64,000 bases of DNA from Theropithecus gelada (Eukaryota; Chordata; Mammalia; Primates; Cercopithecidae): positions 49,076,644 to 49,140,643 of the forward strand of contig NC_037689.1 of NCBI RefSeq assembly GCF_003255815.1, written 5' to 3'. Within the stretch, counting starts at the first letter, position 1, and each line of letters begins with the position of its first letter. A program made the position numbers and the translations under genes. Below, one piece after another: positions 22,841-36,164 of the stretch. The notes under the pieces are model-generated. The model ran no database searches, was not told where the DNA came from, and worked only from the letters and a program-made list of their open reading frames with translations.

Positions 22841-25800
22841 GGTATCAACAGAGCTGGACTTCATGGGAGCACTTTCACCTGGCTGGAAGGAAGCAGACAG
22901 CTATCTCCCTCTTGCCTGAGTTTAGAGAAAATATGGAACATGACGGACACTCTCTCAAAATAGTCTTTTTTCCTTTTACCACCTCAGCTTGTTTGCATCA
23001 TTCATTTAAGTGATTCACCAATGCTTGCAGAACCAATTTGTGTCTAGGGTCTCCGTAAGATCATCGAACACCTCATCTTAGAATATAGGGGTTCTTGGCA
23101 TTTATGGAGTTGGCCTTTTCAGTGTCTAACTGAACTCTCATATGAAAGAAAATGTTGCTTTCAACATCCAGCTAGTGCAGGTTTTGAAGGGCATGTCTGA
23201 CCCACAGCACCCTCACTCACAACTATGTGTGCATGGTACATCTCCCTGAGAGGTGAGGAGACAGGCCTGGAATGATTAGAAAGCAGTAGTGGTTGCATTC
23301 TACTCTGGGCTCCAATTTACCCTCAAAAAGAGGTTCAACTGCCCAGAAGGACATGAGGCTGGCTCTTCCATCTGGCTTGAAACCTCCAATTCATCCTACC
23401 TCAGAGTACAGGTTTTGGAGTCCAGCTTTTCTCAGTTGCAGTCTGAGGTCTGTCTCCAGTTAGCCCTGAGGCCTCTGGAAAGTTATTTTATTTTTTTCAT
23501 CATTTCTTTGTTTTAGTTAGATAGGACATATTCAATAACTTTCCTTGAAATGAGGCTGAAATGAGGTGAAAATATAAAGCATTAGTACAAATCCTGTTAC
23601 TCAACCTATTTAGCTCACATTGTTAGCTATTGTAAGCAAAGGTCAGACTCAGTCTAAAGTATCCAAAAGAAATACAGTGGGCTAGAACAATGGTTCAGAA
23701 AATGTCATCCATAAGCAGCAGCAGAGATGCTGCCTGGGATCTCAGCAGAAATGCAATGCTTCTGGTGCCCACTCATTGAAAGGAACTTTTAAGGTCACAG
23801 TTACATGAAAAGCTATCCCTTACAAAAAATAAAAAATAAATAAATATTTCATGATTCTCACTTGTTTAAATCAGAGCAGGCTCTCACTGGCATATTCAGA
23901 ACTTTCCTCACAGTAGAGCTGTTTTTCCCTAACGGTAGCTCCTGAACAGCATCACCTGTGCAAATGTTAGAGATGCAAAATCTCATCCCCTTCTTTGGAG
24001 ACCTACATAACCCTAAACTGGAGGATGGAGTGGCACCAACGAATTTGGATTTAACAAGCCCTTTTCAGGGATCCCAATATCTGCGAAAGTGTGAGAATGG
24101 TTATCCTTGAACCAAAGCTTTTCCATATTTGCTTAAAAATGGAGTCCCCAAGGGATTTGTTAAAAACAACTGCAACAAACTTTTACTGTTAGAAGTTCTA
24201 AATAATATGAGGTGAGGTGCCACCAGGAAAACAGGTCTTTTCAAGATCCCTAACAATTCTCAGGTATAATAAGTTTGAGAAACACTGCTCTAAGCCCAGC
24301 TTACACAAATTTTCCAAACTCACTGGAAAACAATCTTCTCTCCCCAGAAATCTCAGGAAAAGACCTCCTGCTGACCTCACATGGATAACATGTCACTCCA
24401 ACTCCAAACACTTTCCCCACGAGGCTAGAGGAGTGATTGATGGAGCTCAGGTGTTCTCATTCCTGGCATATCACGAGTGGTCAGCTCCAATTCAAATACC
24501 TGGAATGAAATTGGGGTGAGGATTTCCTAAAAGAACAACTTGAAATTTGGGAACTGGACAGTGTTCAGGGCAATCAATATCTGTATAATAAATTAACTGA
24601 GAAGAATATTATTGCCATGTTTTTGTTAGTGTTATCCACTTTGACAGTTTTGCTTGTACTTTCAGGGATTATTATGGTTGCATTCATCTTTATTCTTATT
24701 TGTGAAAAAAAATCATGGATTTTTTTAAGGAAATTTCCTTTTACTTTTTTCTGAATTATAGATAAACAGCTGTATTATAATTGCCACATTTTTTCAACTT
24801 CTTACCTATTCTGGCTTCAATATCTGCTTAATCATTAAAAATGCTTATTCTGTAGACTCTCATGTAAATTTCTTGTATATGCAAAAGATTAACCTTTTTC
24901 TCACTTAAGGCTGAAAACATAAAATGATCATACCAAATATTTAAAAGTTTTCCCAGATTCAAGACAATTAAAATAGATAAAGATATAATGCCTGACAATA
25001 TTTTAAAATGGTGAAAGATACCTATTTTGTAGATGTAAATAATAATGAGTACATGTACTTGAAAGCAATGCCAGGCAACTGGAACTTATTTAAATAAATG
25101 CAAATGTTTATGAAATAACCCAGTTAAAATGTGAATATTTATAATACCTATGTTTTCATAACAAAAACACTTCAGAAAATATGTAGAATAAAAAATCATA
25201 GGCATAAAGTAAAAATTTAAAAATGTGTTTAAAAAGTCCTAACTCAGCAGACAAACATTGTTCAAACCTTGTACCCTTCCAAGGATGAAGGCTGCCCCTA
25301 AGCCCTCCACTGGCAGGTAACCTTTAAGCCCATAGAATACTGTGTCTGATCAGAAAGTCACTGGGTACCTGAGGCTCTAATCACACCAGATGGTTCATGC
25401 TAACAATGAGAATTATGGTGAATGTTTGTTTTTGTACGACTGGGGCTGTATTCTGGCTATGTCAGTTTGGCTTCTAAATGAACTAGAGAGTCAGAACTTA
25501 AAGAGCATCATGTGGAAGTTCCGTGCTTATGTGACCAGGGCTTGAGAGAGCTTACCTGGTTGGGAACACTTGGCACAGATGGCTGCACACCTGGCTGGGA
25601 GAATGAAGTGCAGTGCACATGACTCCACTGGAAGAGGGCGGCTGGAAGCTTGAGCCTCGTTTCTCCTGGGTTCTTCCCTATGCTCCTTTTTTACTTGGTG
25701 ATTTTTCATCTGTGTTCTTAAACTGTAATGTACTGTAAGCATCAGTACAAAGGCCTTTCCAAGTTGTGTTGACATCCTCCAAAAAAATAATCAAACCTGT

Positions 25801-26165
25801 GGTACCATTGAGGTACCCATGAATAAATGGTGTGCATGTGGACACAGTTCTTTCCCTAACTCTAATAACATGAGAATTACTAAGTGTGTGGAACAATGCT
25901 CATGGTAACTCCCAGAGAGTCACCTTCCATCCTGAAATAAATCTGCTGTGATACCCTTGATCCCATGCTCCTTGTACAACCTGCTATCCTAGTCTCAAGG
26001 AACAAAATTTTGTTTCTACACAGCAGGGCAGTAGCAAGGAATCCACCTTCAGGAACAATAAAAGACAGCAGGTTTAGAAGAGATATTTCAACTATACTAA
26101 GAGTGTATACATACCCAATTATAAGAAGACAAAGTTTTATTTATCAGTGAAGCAAAGATAAATGA
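22840..26165 (+). repeat. Tandem array unit 2
   Basis: Starts at 'agagctggacttcatgggagc' after the joint 'caatatcaattgg', and repeats unit 1 in order: 'tctgacccacagcaccctcactcacaac' (23198), 'agcagtagtggttgc' (23281), MER5-like segments (23690-24110), 'ggttcatgctaacaatgag' (25391), 'gggaacacttggcac' (25562), 'agcaaggaatccacc' (26033). About 3.3 kb with no young insertion, so it is the best reference for the original unit. Confidence 0.9.
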
Positions 26166-29100
26166 CTATCAATAGATCTGGACTTCATGGGGGCCCCTTC
26201 TAAGCCCCTTTCACCTGAATGGAGGGAAAGAGACAGATCTCTCTCTCTCTCTCTCGTGTTTACAGAAAAAGCCTGTCATGATAGCAACTCTCTTAAAAAA
26301 GTCTTGCCTCCTTTCACCACCTCAACTCTTTTATTTCGCTCAGTTGAGTGATGCCTGCAGTTGAGTCAATGCCTGCAGAATCAATTTGGGTCTCGTGCCT
26401 CTGCAAGATTATCCAGTACCTCACTTTAGAATATGGAGGCTCTTGCCATTTATGGTTTGGCCTTTGGTTTGGCCTGTGGCTAAAATCTCATGTGAAAGAA
26501 TATGTTGCCTTCAACATACAGTTCAATGCAGATTTTCAGAGGTGTATCTGACCCATTTCCCCTTCTTTCTCTACACCTTAAATTATAGGCACTGTGGGTG
26601 CATGGAACGTTCTACCTGTGCAGTGAGAAGACAGGCCTGAAAGAACCACAAAGCAGTAGTGGCCGCATGCTGCTGTGGGTTCTGATTCACCCTCAAGGAG
26701 AGGTTCACCTGCCCAGTAGGACACGGCACCGGCACCTCCATCTGGCTTGAAATTTCCAACTCATCCATTTTAAGAACACAGGGTTTGGGTCCAGCTCTTC
26801 TGTGTTCCAATCTGAGCTCATTCTCCTATTGGCTCTGAGGCCTGTGAAAAGTTATCTTATTCTGATTATCATTCTATTTTTCAGTAGAAGAGAAATATTT
26901 GAATTACAGCAGTGAAACTGAAAAAAGAGATGGCAAATAAAAAGATGTAATACAACTCTTGCTACTCAACCTATCTATCGGTCATTATTGGCTATTGTAA
27001 GCAAAGGGCAGACTCAGTCTAAAGTGCTCAATGGAAAGAAGGTGGTCTAGAAAAATGATTCACAATATGACATCCCTAAACAGCAGCAGGGATATTGACT
27101 GGGATCTTGGTAGAAATGCAGCTTCTTTGGTACCCACTAACCCAGAGGAACTTTTACGGTCTCAGTTATTTGGAAAGCTACTCCAAAAACAAACAAACAA
27201 ACAAACATCTAAATTAAAAAAAAAAAAAACCTAAATCAAAGTAAAACCTTTCACAGTTCTCACTTATCATAATTGGAGCAGGCTATCAGCCCCTCCTTTG
27301 GAGTCCTACACAATCCAAAACCGGAAGGTGGAGTAGGACCTACCAATCTGGATTTAACAAATCCTGAATGGATTCCAACTCAGCAGTGTAAGGATGATAA
27401 TCCTTGAACAAATGGGTTTTCATACTTTCCCAAACATGGAATGGCAGATGATTCATTAAAAATAACTAAAACAAGGTTTTACATTCAGATTCTGATAATT
27501 TGAGGCGTCCTGTCAAACACTGGATAACAAGTGTTTTCAAGGTCCCTTAGCCATTCTAACGTGTTTGAGAAACATCGCTCTAGATCCAGCTTGTCAAAAT
27601 TTACAAAGCCTAGTGGAAAGTGACCTGCTCTTCCCACAAATCTCAGGAAAAGACCTTCTGCTCACCTAAAATGGGTAATATGCCATTCCTCAAGAGGAGA
27701 GGGCTAACTGATGTAACCCAGGCATTCGCATCCCTGGCATGACAGGATGCTCAATTCCAATTTAGATACTTGGAATTAAACTTGGGGTAAGAGATTCCTA
27801 AAAGGGGAATATAAAATTTGGGAATTAGAAGGCAAACAACACCCATCCAGTTAATTAACTGTTTAGGACGAATTTAGATTGTCATATTTCTGTTCGTATT
27901 ATCTAGTTTGACGCTTTTCTGTTTGTATATTCAGGAATTATTGTGGTTGCACACATCTTTCCTCCAATTTGTGAAGTAAAATCAGAAGTTTATTTTGTAG
28001 GAAATTCTATTTAACTTTTTTCTGAATTATGCTTAAAAAGTTGCGCTAAACTTGTCACATTTTATAATTTCTTAGTAGTCTGGTTTCAATAACTAATCAA
28101 TACAAATCCTCATTCTATATGCTCTCATTTAAATTTCTTAAATGCACACAAGGTTTGACTCTTTTTTTCACTTAAGTTTCCAATAAAAAATTTATCACAT
28201 CAAATACTTACAGGACTTCCCTGTCATTCAAGTCAATTTAAGTACCCAAGTTAAGAAATAATGCATGGAAATATTAGAAAATATTCAAAGGCAACTATAC
28301 TGTACATGCAATTAATTCTGAATATATGTGTTTAAAAGCAATGCCAGGCAACTGAAACTTATAAAAATAACTTAAAAAGTGGCCAAACTAGAAAATATAT
28401 ATTGAAAATATATTTTTATTTATAACAAAAACATTTAAGGAGATATATACAATAAATGAGGATATACATAAAAATAAGAATTTATCAACTGTTTTTTAAA
28501 TACTTCCAATTATAAGGTCAGGGTTGCTGAAAAGCTGCACCCTCCCAGATTTGGAGAATGGCCCTTAATGTGCTCCTGGTAGGCAACCTCTGAACCCTTA
28601 GATATTCTGTCTGATCAGAACGTCTTTGTAAACCTGAAAATATGGTCACACCAAATGATCCAGGCTGACCATATGATTTATGGTGAATGTCACTTTTGAA
28701 TGGGGCTGTGTCCAGGCAATGTCAGTTTGACTTCTACATGGTCTGGAGAGTCAGGAGCTATAGTCATTCATGCAAACATTCCATGATTACATGACCAAGG
28801 ATTGAGCAAGCTTACCTAGTTGGCAACACTTGGCACGTGTGGTCACACATCTGGCTGGGAGAATTAAGCACAGCACATGTGAGTCCACAGAAAGAGAATG
28901 GCTGGAAGCTTGAGCCTGGTTTCTCTGGGATTCCTCCCTATGCTCCTTTTCCACTGGATAATTTTCACCTGTGTTCTTGTACGGTAATACACTATCAGCA
29001 TCAATAGACAGGTCTTTTCAAGCTCTATTGAAACCTTCTAAGAAATCCTCCAGCCTGAAGTTGGTCTTGAAGTACTCCAACAAGCCTGTGAATAAAGGTG

Positions 29101-29440
29101 TGCTATGTAGACATGCTACTCTACCGAACTCTAATAATAAGGGAATTGCTGAGTGTGTGTGGAGGAGTCTCACTGAAGCTGCAAGAGAGTCCCTTTCCAT
29201 TCTGAAAAAAATCTGTTGTGATATCCTTAAGGGCATGCTCCTTCTACAGCCTGTCATCCTAGTCTCAGGGAACAAAATTTTTGTTTCCACACAGCAAGGC
29301 AGTAGCAAGGAATTCACCTTCAAGAACAAAGCAAGGCAGCAGGTTTAGAAGAGATATTTCAACTACAGTAAGACTGTGTAGATTCCTAATTTTAGAAAGA
29401 TAAAGCTTTATGTATCAAGAAATCCAATATCAATCAATAT
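26165..29440 (+). repeat. Tandem array unit 3
   Basis: Starts 'tagatctggacttcatggggg'. Same landmark order: 'accacaaagcagtagtggc' (26646), 'gtaagcaaagggcag' (26997), MER5-like segments with a deletion near 27275-27290, 'ttggcaacacttggcac' (28820), 'agcaaggaattcacc' (29305). Contains a short (CT)n at about 26240-26257 and (caaa)n at 27190-27207. About 3.3 kb. Confidence 0.9.
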
Positions 29441-30811
29441 CAATAGAGCTGGACTTCATGAAAGCAGTTTCTAAGCCACTTTCACTTGGCCTGAGGCAAA
29501 AAGAAAGACATCTTTCTACCTCTCCTCTGAGTTTAAAGAATGCCTGCCATGATGGCAACTCTCTCAAGAGTCTTTTCTCCTTTTACCATCTTAATTCTTT
29601 TATGTAGCTCACTTGAGTAATACGCCAATTACTGCAGAACCAATTTGGTTGCAGTGCCTCTGCAAGATCATCCAGCCCCTCATTTTAGAATATGGGGGTT
29701 CTTGGCATTTATGGATTTGGCCTTTGCAGTCACTGGCCAAACTCTGCGAGAGAACATGCTGCTTTTAACATCTAGCTCTGTGCAGATTTTCAGGGACATG
29801 TCTGACCGAAGCATCCTCACTCACAACACCATAACTGAAGGCACTACAGGGTATATCTCCCTGTGAGGAGAAGGCCTGAAACAACCAGAAAGAAGTAGTG
29901 GCTGCATACTGCTGTAGGCTCCAATTCATCCTCCAGAAGAAGTTTCCCCGCCCAGAAGGACACAGGGCTGGTACTTCCATCTGGCTTGAAACCTGCAACC
30001 CACCTTGCTTAATAGTAGAAGTCTGAAGCCCAGATCTTCCAGGTTCCAATATGAGCTATCTCTCCTATTGACCCTGAAGCCTCCAGAATGTTATTCTGCT
30101 TATCATTTCCTTTTTTTTTTTGTATATAAGGCATATTTCAATAACTTTCCTGGAAGTGAAGCTGAAGTGAGATAAAAAATATACAGCCTCAGTATAAATC
30201 CTGGAACACAACACAGCTAGTTCTCATTGATGGTTATATTTGTGAAAAGTGAGACACAGTCTAAAGTATTCAAGGGTCAGACTCAGTCCAGGGGGTGAGC
30301 TACATCAGTATTTCTCAGAATGCCATCCCCAAGCAGTAACAGTGCATTATCAATAAATGTAACTTACTACCTCCCCACATACCCATAGCAACCTGTAAGG
30401 TCTCAGTTGCCTTAGAAATGTATCTTTAGAAAAACAAAATTTAACTAATACTTTTCATGGGTCTCTTTTTACACTCACAGCAGCCTCCTCACTGGCATAT
30501 TCAGATCTTTCCTCAGAGTACAGCCCCGGTACCCTGAAGGTGATCCCCGACAAACATCACCTGTATATACTTGTTAAGGATGTAAAATCTCAGCCCAACT
30601 TATCTGGACGCACCTCGTCAGCAGCTCTGAGGATGGAGTAGGACCAATCTATTTGGATTTAACAAGCCTTCCATGGATCCCAATGCCTGCCAAAGTGTGA
30701 GAATACTCATAATACTTTAAATATTGGTTTCCAATACATCCTCCAAAATGGAATCCTCAGTAGATGGTTTAAAAACAATTTAAAAAGTGTACTGCCAGAG
30801 ATACAGATTTT

Positions 30812-30812
30812 T

Positions 30813-30857
<45 letters not shown>
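30812..30857. repeat. (GA)n microsatellite
   Basis: Nearly pure GA dinucleotide run directly at the tail side of the antisense AluJ, in place of its T-run. Probably grew from a mutated Alu tail. Confidence 0.9.
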
Positions 30858-30859
<2 letters not shown>

Positions 30860-31149
30860 TTGTTCTGTTGTCCACGCTGGAGTGCAGTGGCATGACAGGT
30901 GTCATTGCAGCCTCGACCTCCCATCTCAGGCTCTTGAGTGGCTGGGACTACAGGTGCCTGCCCCACCTGGCTTTTCTTCTTTTCTTTTCTCTCTCTCTCT
31001 CTCTTTTTTTTTTTTTTTTTTTTTTTTTTTAGCAGAGATGGAGTCTCATTATGTTGCCCAGGCTGGTCTTGAACTCCTGAGCTCAGATGATCTTCCTGCC
31101 TTGGCCTGTCAAAGTGCTGAGATTACAGGTGTGAACCACAGTGCCTGGC
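30858..31149 (-). repeat. AluJ, antisense, with expanded linker
   Basis: Diverged antisense Alu. The central linker has expanded into (CT)n plus about 28 T (about 30989-31031). Not present in the other array units, so it was inserted after the array formed. Confidence 0.88.
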
Positions 31150-32985
31150 TGTCTCAACATAATTTGACTTGAGGTATCACCTAGACAAAAGCCGTTTTCA
31201 ACCTCCTTTATGAATTATAATGTGCAATATATTTGGGAAATACTGATCTAGGCTCATTTTATCCAAGGTTATCAAATTCAGTGGGAAAAGGCCCATAATT
31301 TAATGGAAATCTCAGGAAAATACCTCCCACTGACCCAGCATAGGTTATATGTCACCTGACCTCCAAACATATTCCCCAGAAGGAGAGAATTGACAAGCAG
31401 AGCCCAGGCATTCTCAACCCCAGCATGTGAAGGCTGGTCAGCTCCAATAAGTACACTTGGAATAAAATTCGGAGTGAGAACATCCTAAAAGTGGAAAAGG
31501 AAATTTGGAAATCGGACAGTGTGAGGAGTATCAAAATACATTCAGTTGGTTAAATATTTGGGAAGAATTATTATTGCTATGACTTTTGTTAGTATTTTCC
31601 CTTTTGTCTGTTTTTTTGTTCATTTATATTATACTTTCAGAAAATATCAAGATTGTATTCATCATTTCTGAAAAAAATCTTAAATTTATTTTTGGGGATA
31701 AGTACCTTCTATTCTGAATCAAAGGGTTTACATTAGGACTCATCACAGTTTTTAATTTTTTATGTATGCTTTTTTCAATATTTTTAAAATTCATATGAAT
31801 TCTTAGAGTGTTTACTCTCATGTAAAATTTTTTGTACATGCAGAGAACTTGACTAATTTCTCCCTTAACTTGTGAATGATAGAATTATCATCCCTGTTTA
31901 AAAGTCTTCTCTGAAGTTCTATTCAATGTAAGAAGACAAATTAAGAATTAATGCAAGGCTATATTTGAAAGCAATCAAAGATAATTATTTTAATACTTTT
32001 CTATTTTTAAACTGTGCTGTAAAAACTCAAGAGGTTAGGGTTGTTCACTGCCTGCACCTTTCAAAGTTTGGGAACGTGCCCTAGACCAGCTCCTACTGGG
32101 TAACCTGTGAGCTCTGATATTTCTGTCTGATAAGAACGTTTTGTGTACCTATGAATTTGGTCTCACTAGATGATTCATGGTAACAATGAGATTTATGGTA
32201 AAAATGCATTTTTGTATAACTGGGGCTGTATCCAAGCTATGTCAGTTTCACTTTTTAGATATAGAGTCAGAAGCTAACATCAGGAATATGAAAGCTCCAT
32301 CCCTGTATCAGCAAGGCTTGGAAGAGTTTACCTGGTTGGCAACACTTTGCTAATGTGGACACACACCTGGCTGAGAGAATTAAGTGCAGTGCATATGACT
32401 CTACCAGAAGAGGATGATGGAGAGCTTGAGCCTGTTTCCTCCCGGAATCCTCACTATGCTCCTTTTACCCTGGCTTATTTTCATCTATGTTCTTGTACTG
32501 TAATGTACTGTAAGTATCAGCACAAAGGCCTCTGTGGGTTCTGCTGAGATCTTATGAGGGATTATGGAACCTGAAGCTGGCTTTGAAGTACCTCAACAGG
32601 CTCATGAATAAATGATGCCCAATGTGGACATGCTTTTTAAGTAACTATAATAATATGGAAACTACTAAATGAGTGTGGAGGAGTTCTCACTTCAACTGCC
32701 AGAGTGTTGCACTGTATCCTGAAAAAAATTTGCTGTGGTATCCTTGAGGTCATACTCTTTGTACAACATGCCATTTAATTCTCAGAGAGCAAAATTTTTG
32801 TTTCCAAAGAGCAAATACGTAGCAAGGAGTCCACCTTTGGGACTTTGGGAATGAAACAAGACAATGGGTTTAGAAAAAGTATTTCAATTATATTAAGAGA
32901 GTATGGATTCCCAACTTTAGAAAGATAGACTTTTCTATACCAAGGAAGGCAATATCAGTATGTATCACTGGAGCTGGCTTTGAGT

Positions 32986-33390
32986 TGTATTAGGCCATTC
33001 TTGCATTGCTATAAATAAATACCTGAGACTGAGTAATTTATAAAGAAAAGAGGTTTGATAGTCTCATGGTTCTGCAGGCTTTACAGGAAGCATGATACTG
33101 GCATCTACTTGGCTTCTGGGGAGGCCTCGGGAACTTAAAATCATGATAGAAGGAGAAGTAGGAGCAGGCATGTCACATAGCAAGAGCAGGAGGAAGTGAG
33201 AGAGTGGAGGAAGAGGTGCCACACATTTTTAAATGACCAGATCTTGGGAGAACTCACCATCATGAAAACAGCACTGAGCTATAAGGGATTCATCCCCATG
33301 ATCCAAACCTCTCACCAGGCCCCACCTCCAGCATCAGGGATTACATTTCAACATGAGATCTGGGCAGGGACAAATATACAAACTATATCA
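32986..33390 (+). mobile_element. ERVL-MaLR LTR, MST/THE1 type
   Basis: Starts TGTATTAGGCCATTCTTGCATTGC, contains 'aaatacctgagactgagtaatttataaag' and 'caggccccacctccagc', and ends 'acaaactatatca'. Solo LTR found only in array unit 5. Possible 'tgagt/gagca' flanks are not a convincing duplication. Confidence 0.88.
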
Positions 33391-33452
33391 GAGCAGAGCA
33401 AAAGTTCCATGCTCCTTTCATTTGACTAGAGACATAGGGACAGCCATTTTCT

Positions 33453-33737
33453 TTTTTCTTTTTTTTTGAGATGGAGTCTTGCTCTGTTGCCCAGGCTGGA
33501 GTGCAGTGGCACGATCTCAGCTCACTGCAAGTTCCGCCTCCCGGGTTCAGGCCACTCTCCTGACTCAGCCTCCCGAGTAACTGGGACTACAGGAGCCCGC
33601 CACCATGCCCGGCTAATTTTTTGTATTTTTTAGTAGAGATGGGGTTTCACCATAGTCTCCATCTCCTGACCTCGTGATTCGCCCGCCTCGGCCTCTCAAA
33701 GTGCTGGGATTACAGGAGTGAGCCACTGTGCCTGGCC
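33453..33737 (-). repeat. AluY, antisense, perfect TSD
   Basis: Antisense Alu with 'gttccgcctcccgggttca' and 'cctcgtgattcgcccgcctcgg' typical of AluY, and a small deletion at 'caccatagtctcc'. Flanked by perfect 16-bp duplications GGGACAGCCATTTTCT (33437-33452 and 33738-33753). Confidence 0.95.
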
Positions 33738-35020
33738 GGGACAGCCATTTTCTGTATCTCCCATGAGTTTGGAGAAAATACATGCCAGAATGCCAACTGT
33801 CTCAAAAGAGTCTTTCCTCCTTTTACCAGCTCAACTCTTTTATATCACTCACTTAAACAATGTGCCGATGCCTGCAGAACCAATTTGGGTCCAATGCCTC
33901 TCCAGATCATCCAGCACCTGAGTTTAGAATATGGGGTTTTGGCATGTGTTGTTTAGGCCTTTGGAGTCTGTGGCCAAACTCCATTTGAGAGGATATGTTG
34001 CTTGCAACATCCAGTTCAGCCCATGTTTTCAAGGATCGGTCTAACCCACAGAATGCTCACTGAAAAACTTTTAATTATAGACATTACGGGTACAGGTCAC
34101 ATCCATCCCAACAGGTGAGGAAATGGGTCTTGAACAACTGCAAAGCAGTGGTGACTGCATACTGCTGGGTGATCTGATTCACATTCCAGAAAAGGTTCAC
34201 TTGCAAGAAGAACATGTGGCTGGCACCTCCACCTGGCCTGAAATCTCCAACTCATCCTGCTGAAGAGTAGAAGCTTGGAATCTGCCTCTTTTGGGTTCTA
34301 ATACTGAGCTCTGTTTCCTATTGGTCTTAATGCCTCTGGAAAGTTATTTTATTCTGAGTATTTTCTTTTATGGTAGATGATACATATTTTAACTTATGCA
34401 ATGAAGCTGAAATAAGTTGAACAATATAAAGAGTTAGTAAAACTTCTGGTACTCAACCTATTTAGCTCTCAGTGCTAGTTACAGTAAGCAAAGATCACCT
34501 TCAGTTGAAAGTGTTCAAAGGACAGAGGGTGGGCTAGAGCAGTGGTTCACAAAATGTCATCCTTACCCAGCATCAGTGTTACAGCCTGGGATCTGCACAG
34601 AAACGAAACTTCCCAGGTGGGCAGTCACCCATGGGACCTTCAAAGGCTCTGCTAGCTGAGAATTCTATCCTTAAAAAAGGAACAAAAACAAAATTAAGTC
34701 TTTTCGTGATTCTCACTAGTCACAGCACAGCAGGCTTCTAGCCAGCATACTCATACTTTTCCTCACAGTGGAGCACTGGTTCCCTGAGGGCGGTCCTTGA
34801 GCAGCACCACCTGTGCACTTGTTAGAGATGCAGTTTCTCAACACAACCTATCCTCACCAACATAACGGCAAATTGAATTTGAAGTAGGGACACCAATCTA
34901 AATTTATTCAGTCTTCCATGGAACCCACTGTCTGTCAAGATGTGAAAATGATAATGAACCACTGCTACTCATTTCATCCTTTAAAATGATTTCTCCATTA
35001 GATAATTGAAAAACAATTGA

Positions 35021-35320
35021 GGTCAGCACAGTGGCTTATGCCTGTAATCCCAGCACTTGGGGAGGTGGAGGCGGTCGGATCACCTGAGGTCGGGAGTTCG
35101 AGACCAGCCTGGCCAACATGGTGAAACCCCATCTTTACTAAAAATACAAAATTAGCCGGGCATGGTGGTGGGCACCTATAGCCCCAGCAATTCAGGAGGC
35201 AGAGGCAGGAGAATGGCTTGAGCGCAGGGGGCGGAGGTTGCAGTGAGCCAAGATCGCACCATTGCACTCCAGCATGGGCGACAGAGACTCTGTCTCAAAA
35301 CAAACAAACAAACAAAAAAA
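35021..35320 (+). repeat. AluS, sense
   Basis: Full-length sense Alu ending in (caaa)n. Comparison with other array units shows it split 'aaaacaattgaaacaaag'. The flanks 'aaacaattga' and 'aaaaaattga' are its approximate target-site duplication. Confidence 0.93.
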
Positions 35321-35336
35321 TTGAAACAAAGCTTTT

Positions 35337-35635
35337 CTTTCTTTTCTTTTTTTTTCTTTTTTCTTTTTGAGACAGTTTCGCTCTTGTTACCCTGGTTGGA
35401 ATGCAATGGCGTGATCTCGGCTCACCACAACCTCCACCTCCCAGGTTCTCCTGCCTCAGCCTCCCAAGTAGCTGGGATTACAGGCATGTGCCACCACGCC
35501 CAGCTAATTTTGTATTTTTAGTAGAGATGGGGTTTCTCCAGGTCAGGCTGGTCTCCAACTCCCGACCTCAGGTGATCCGCCTGCCTTGGCCTCCCAAAGT
35601 TCTGGGATTGCAGGCGTGAGCCACTGCACCCAGCC
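35337..35635 (-). repeat. AluS, antisense, facing the previous Alu
   Basis: Antisense Alu with a T/C-rich tail. Flanks 'gaaacaaagcttttc' and 'caaaacaaagtttttc' mark the insertion. Only about 20 bp separate its tail from the tail of the sense AluS, making a closely spaced inverted Alu pair. Confidence 0.93.
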
Positions 35636-35983
35636 AAAACAAAGTTTTTCAGTCATGGATTATGGATAAATTGAGGTGAGGTGCTATCAGGACAATAACT
35701 GTTTTCAAGCTCCCTAGCAAATCTAGTTTGCATTACATTTGAGAAACATTGCCCTAGATCCAGCTTGCCCAACTATATTAAATGCAGTGGGAAAGGTCCT
35801 TGTCTTTCCAGAAATCTCAAGAAAAGACCTCCCACAGATATAACACGGGTTATATGTCACTCCAAGTACAAGTACTTTCCCAAAAAGGAGAGGACCTATT
35901 GATGCAAGTCAGACATTTTATCCATGGCATGGAAATAGTTGTCAATTGCAAGTAAAATAGTTTTAATAACATTTGGGATGGGA

Positions 35984-36164
35984 CTTTTTTTTTTTGAGAT
36001 GGCGTCTCGCTCTTGTCACCCAGGTTGGAGTACAGTGGCATGATCTCGGTTCACTGCAACCTTCGTCTCCCGGGTTCAAGCGATTCTCCTGCTTCAACCT
36101 CCCGAGTAGCTGGGATTACAGGTGTGCACCACCACACCTGGCTAATTTTTTGTATTTTTAGTAG
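35984..36164 (-). repeat. Truncated Alu (right arm and linker only)
   Basis: Antisense AluS right monomer that stops in the linker at 'tttttagtag'. The left monomer is missing. The following sequence resumes the array unit about 0.7 kb further along than expected, so truncation and deletion are linked. Confidence 0.88.

Larger units (their letters stand above)
29440..32965 (+). repeat. Tandem array unit 4 with one AluJ
   Basis: Starts 'tagagctggacttcatgaaagc'. Landmarks: 'gcatttatggatttggcctttgc' (29706), 'agaaagaagtagtggctgc' (29889), MER5-like segments (30295-30700), 'ttggcaacactttgc' (32336), 'agcaaggagtccacc' (32822). Net of the (GA)n/AluJ block at 30812-31149, the unit is about 3.2 kb, like the others. 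Confidence 0.9.

Noticed and set aside
28971..29348. 125-codon frame in array unit 3
   Set aside because: Not kept in the same frame across the other units, so no sign of selection.
35176..35619. Several 70-90-codon frames on both strands
   Set aside because: These are antisense or sense Alu translations (PGWSAVARS/SLALSPRLECSG type), which recur at every Alu in the window.
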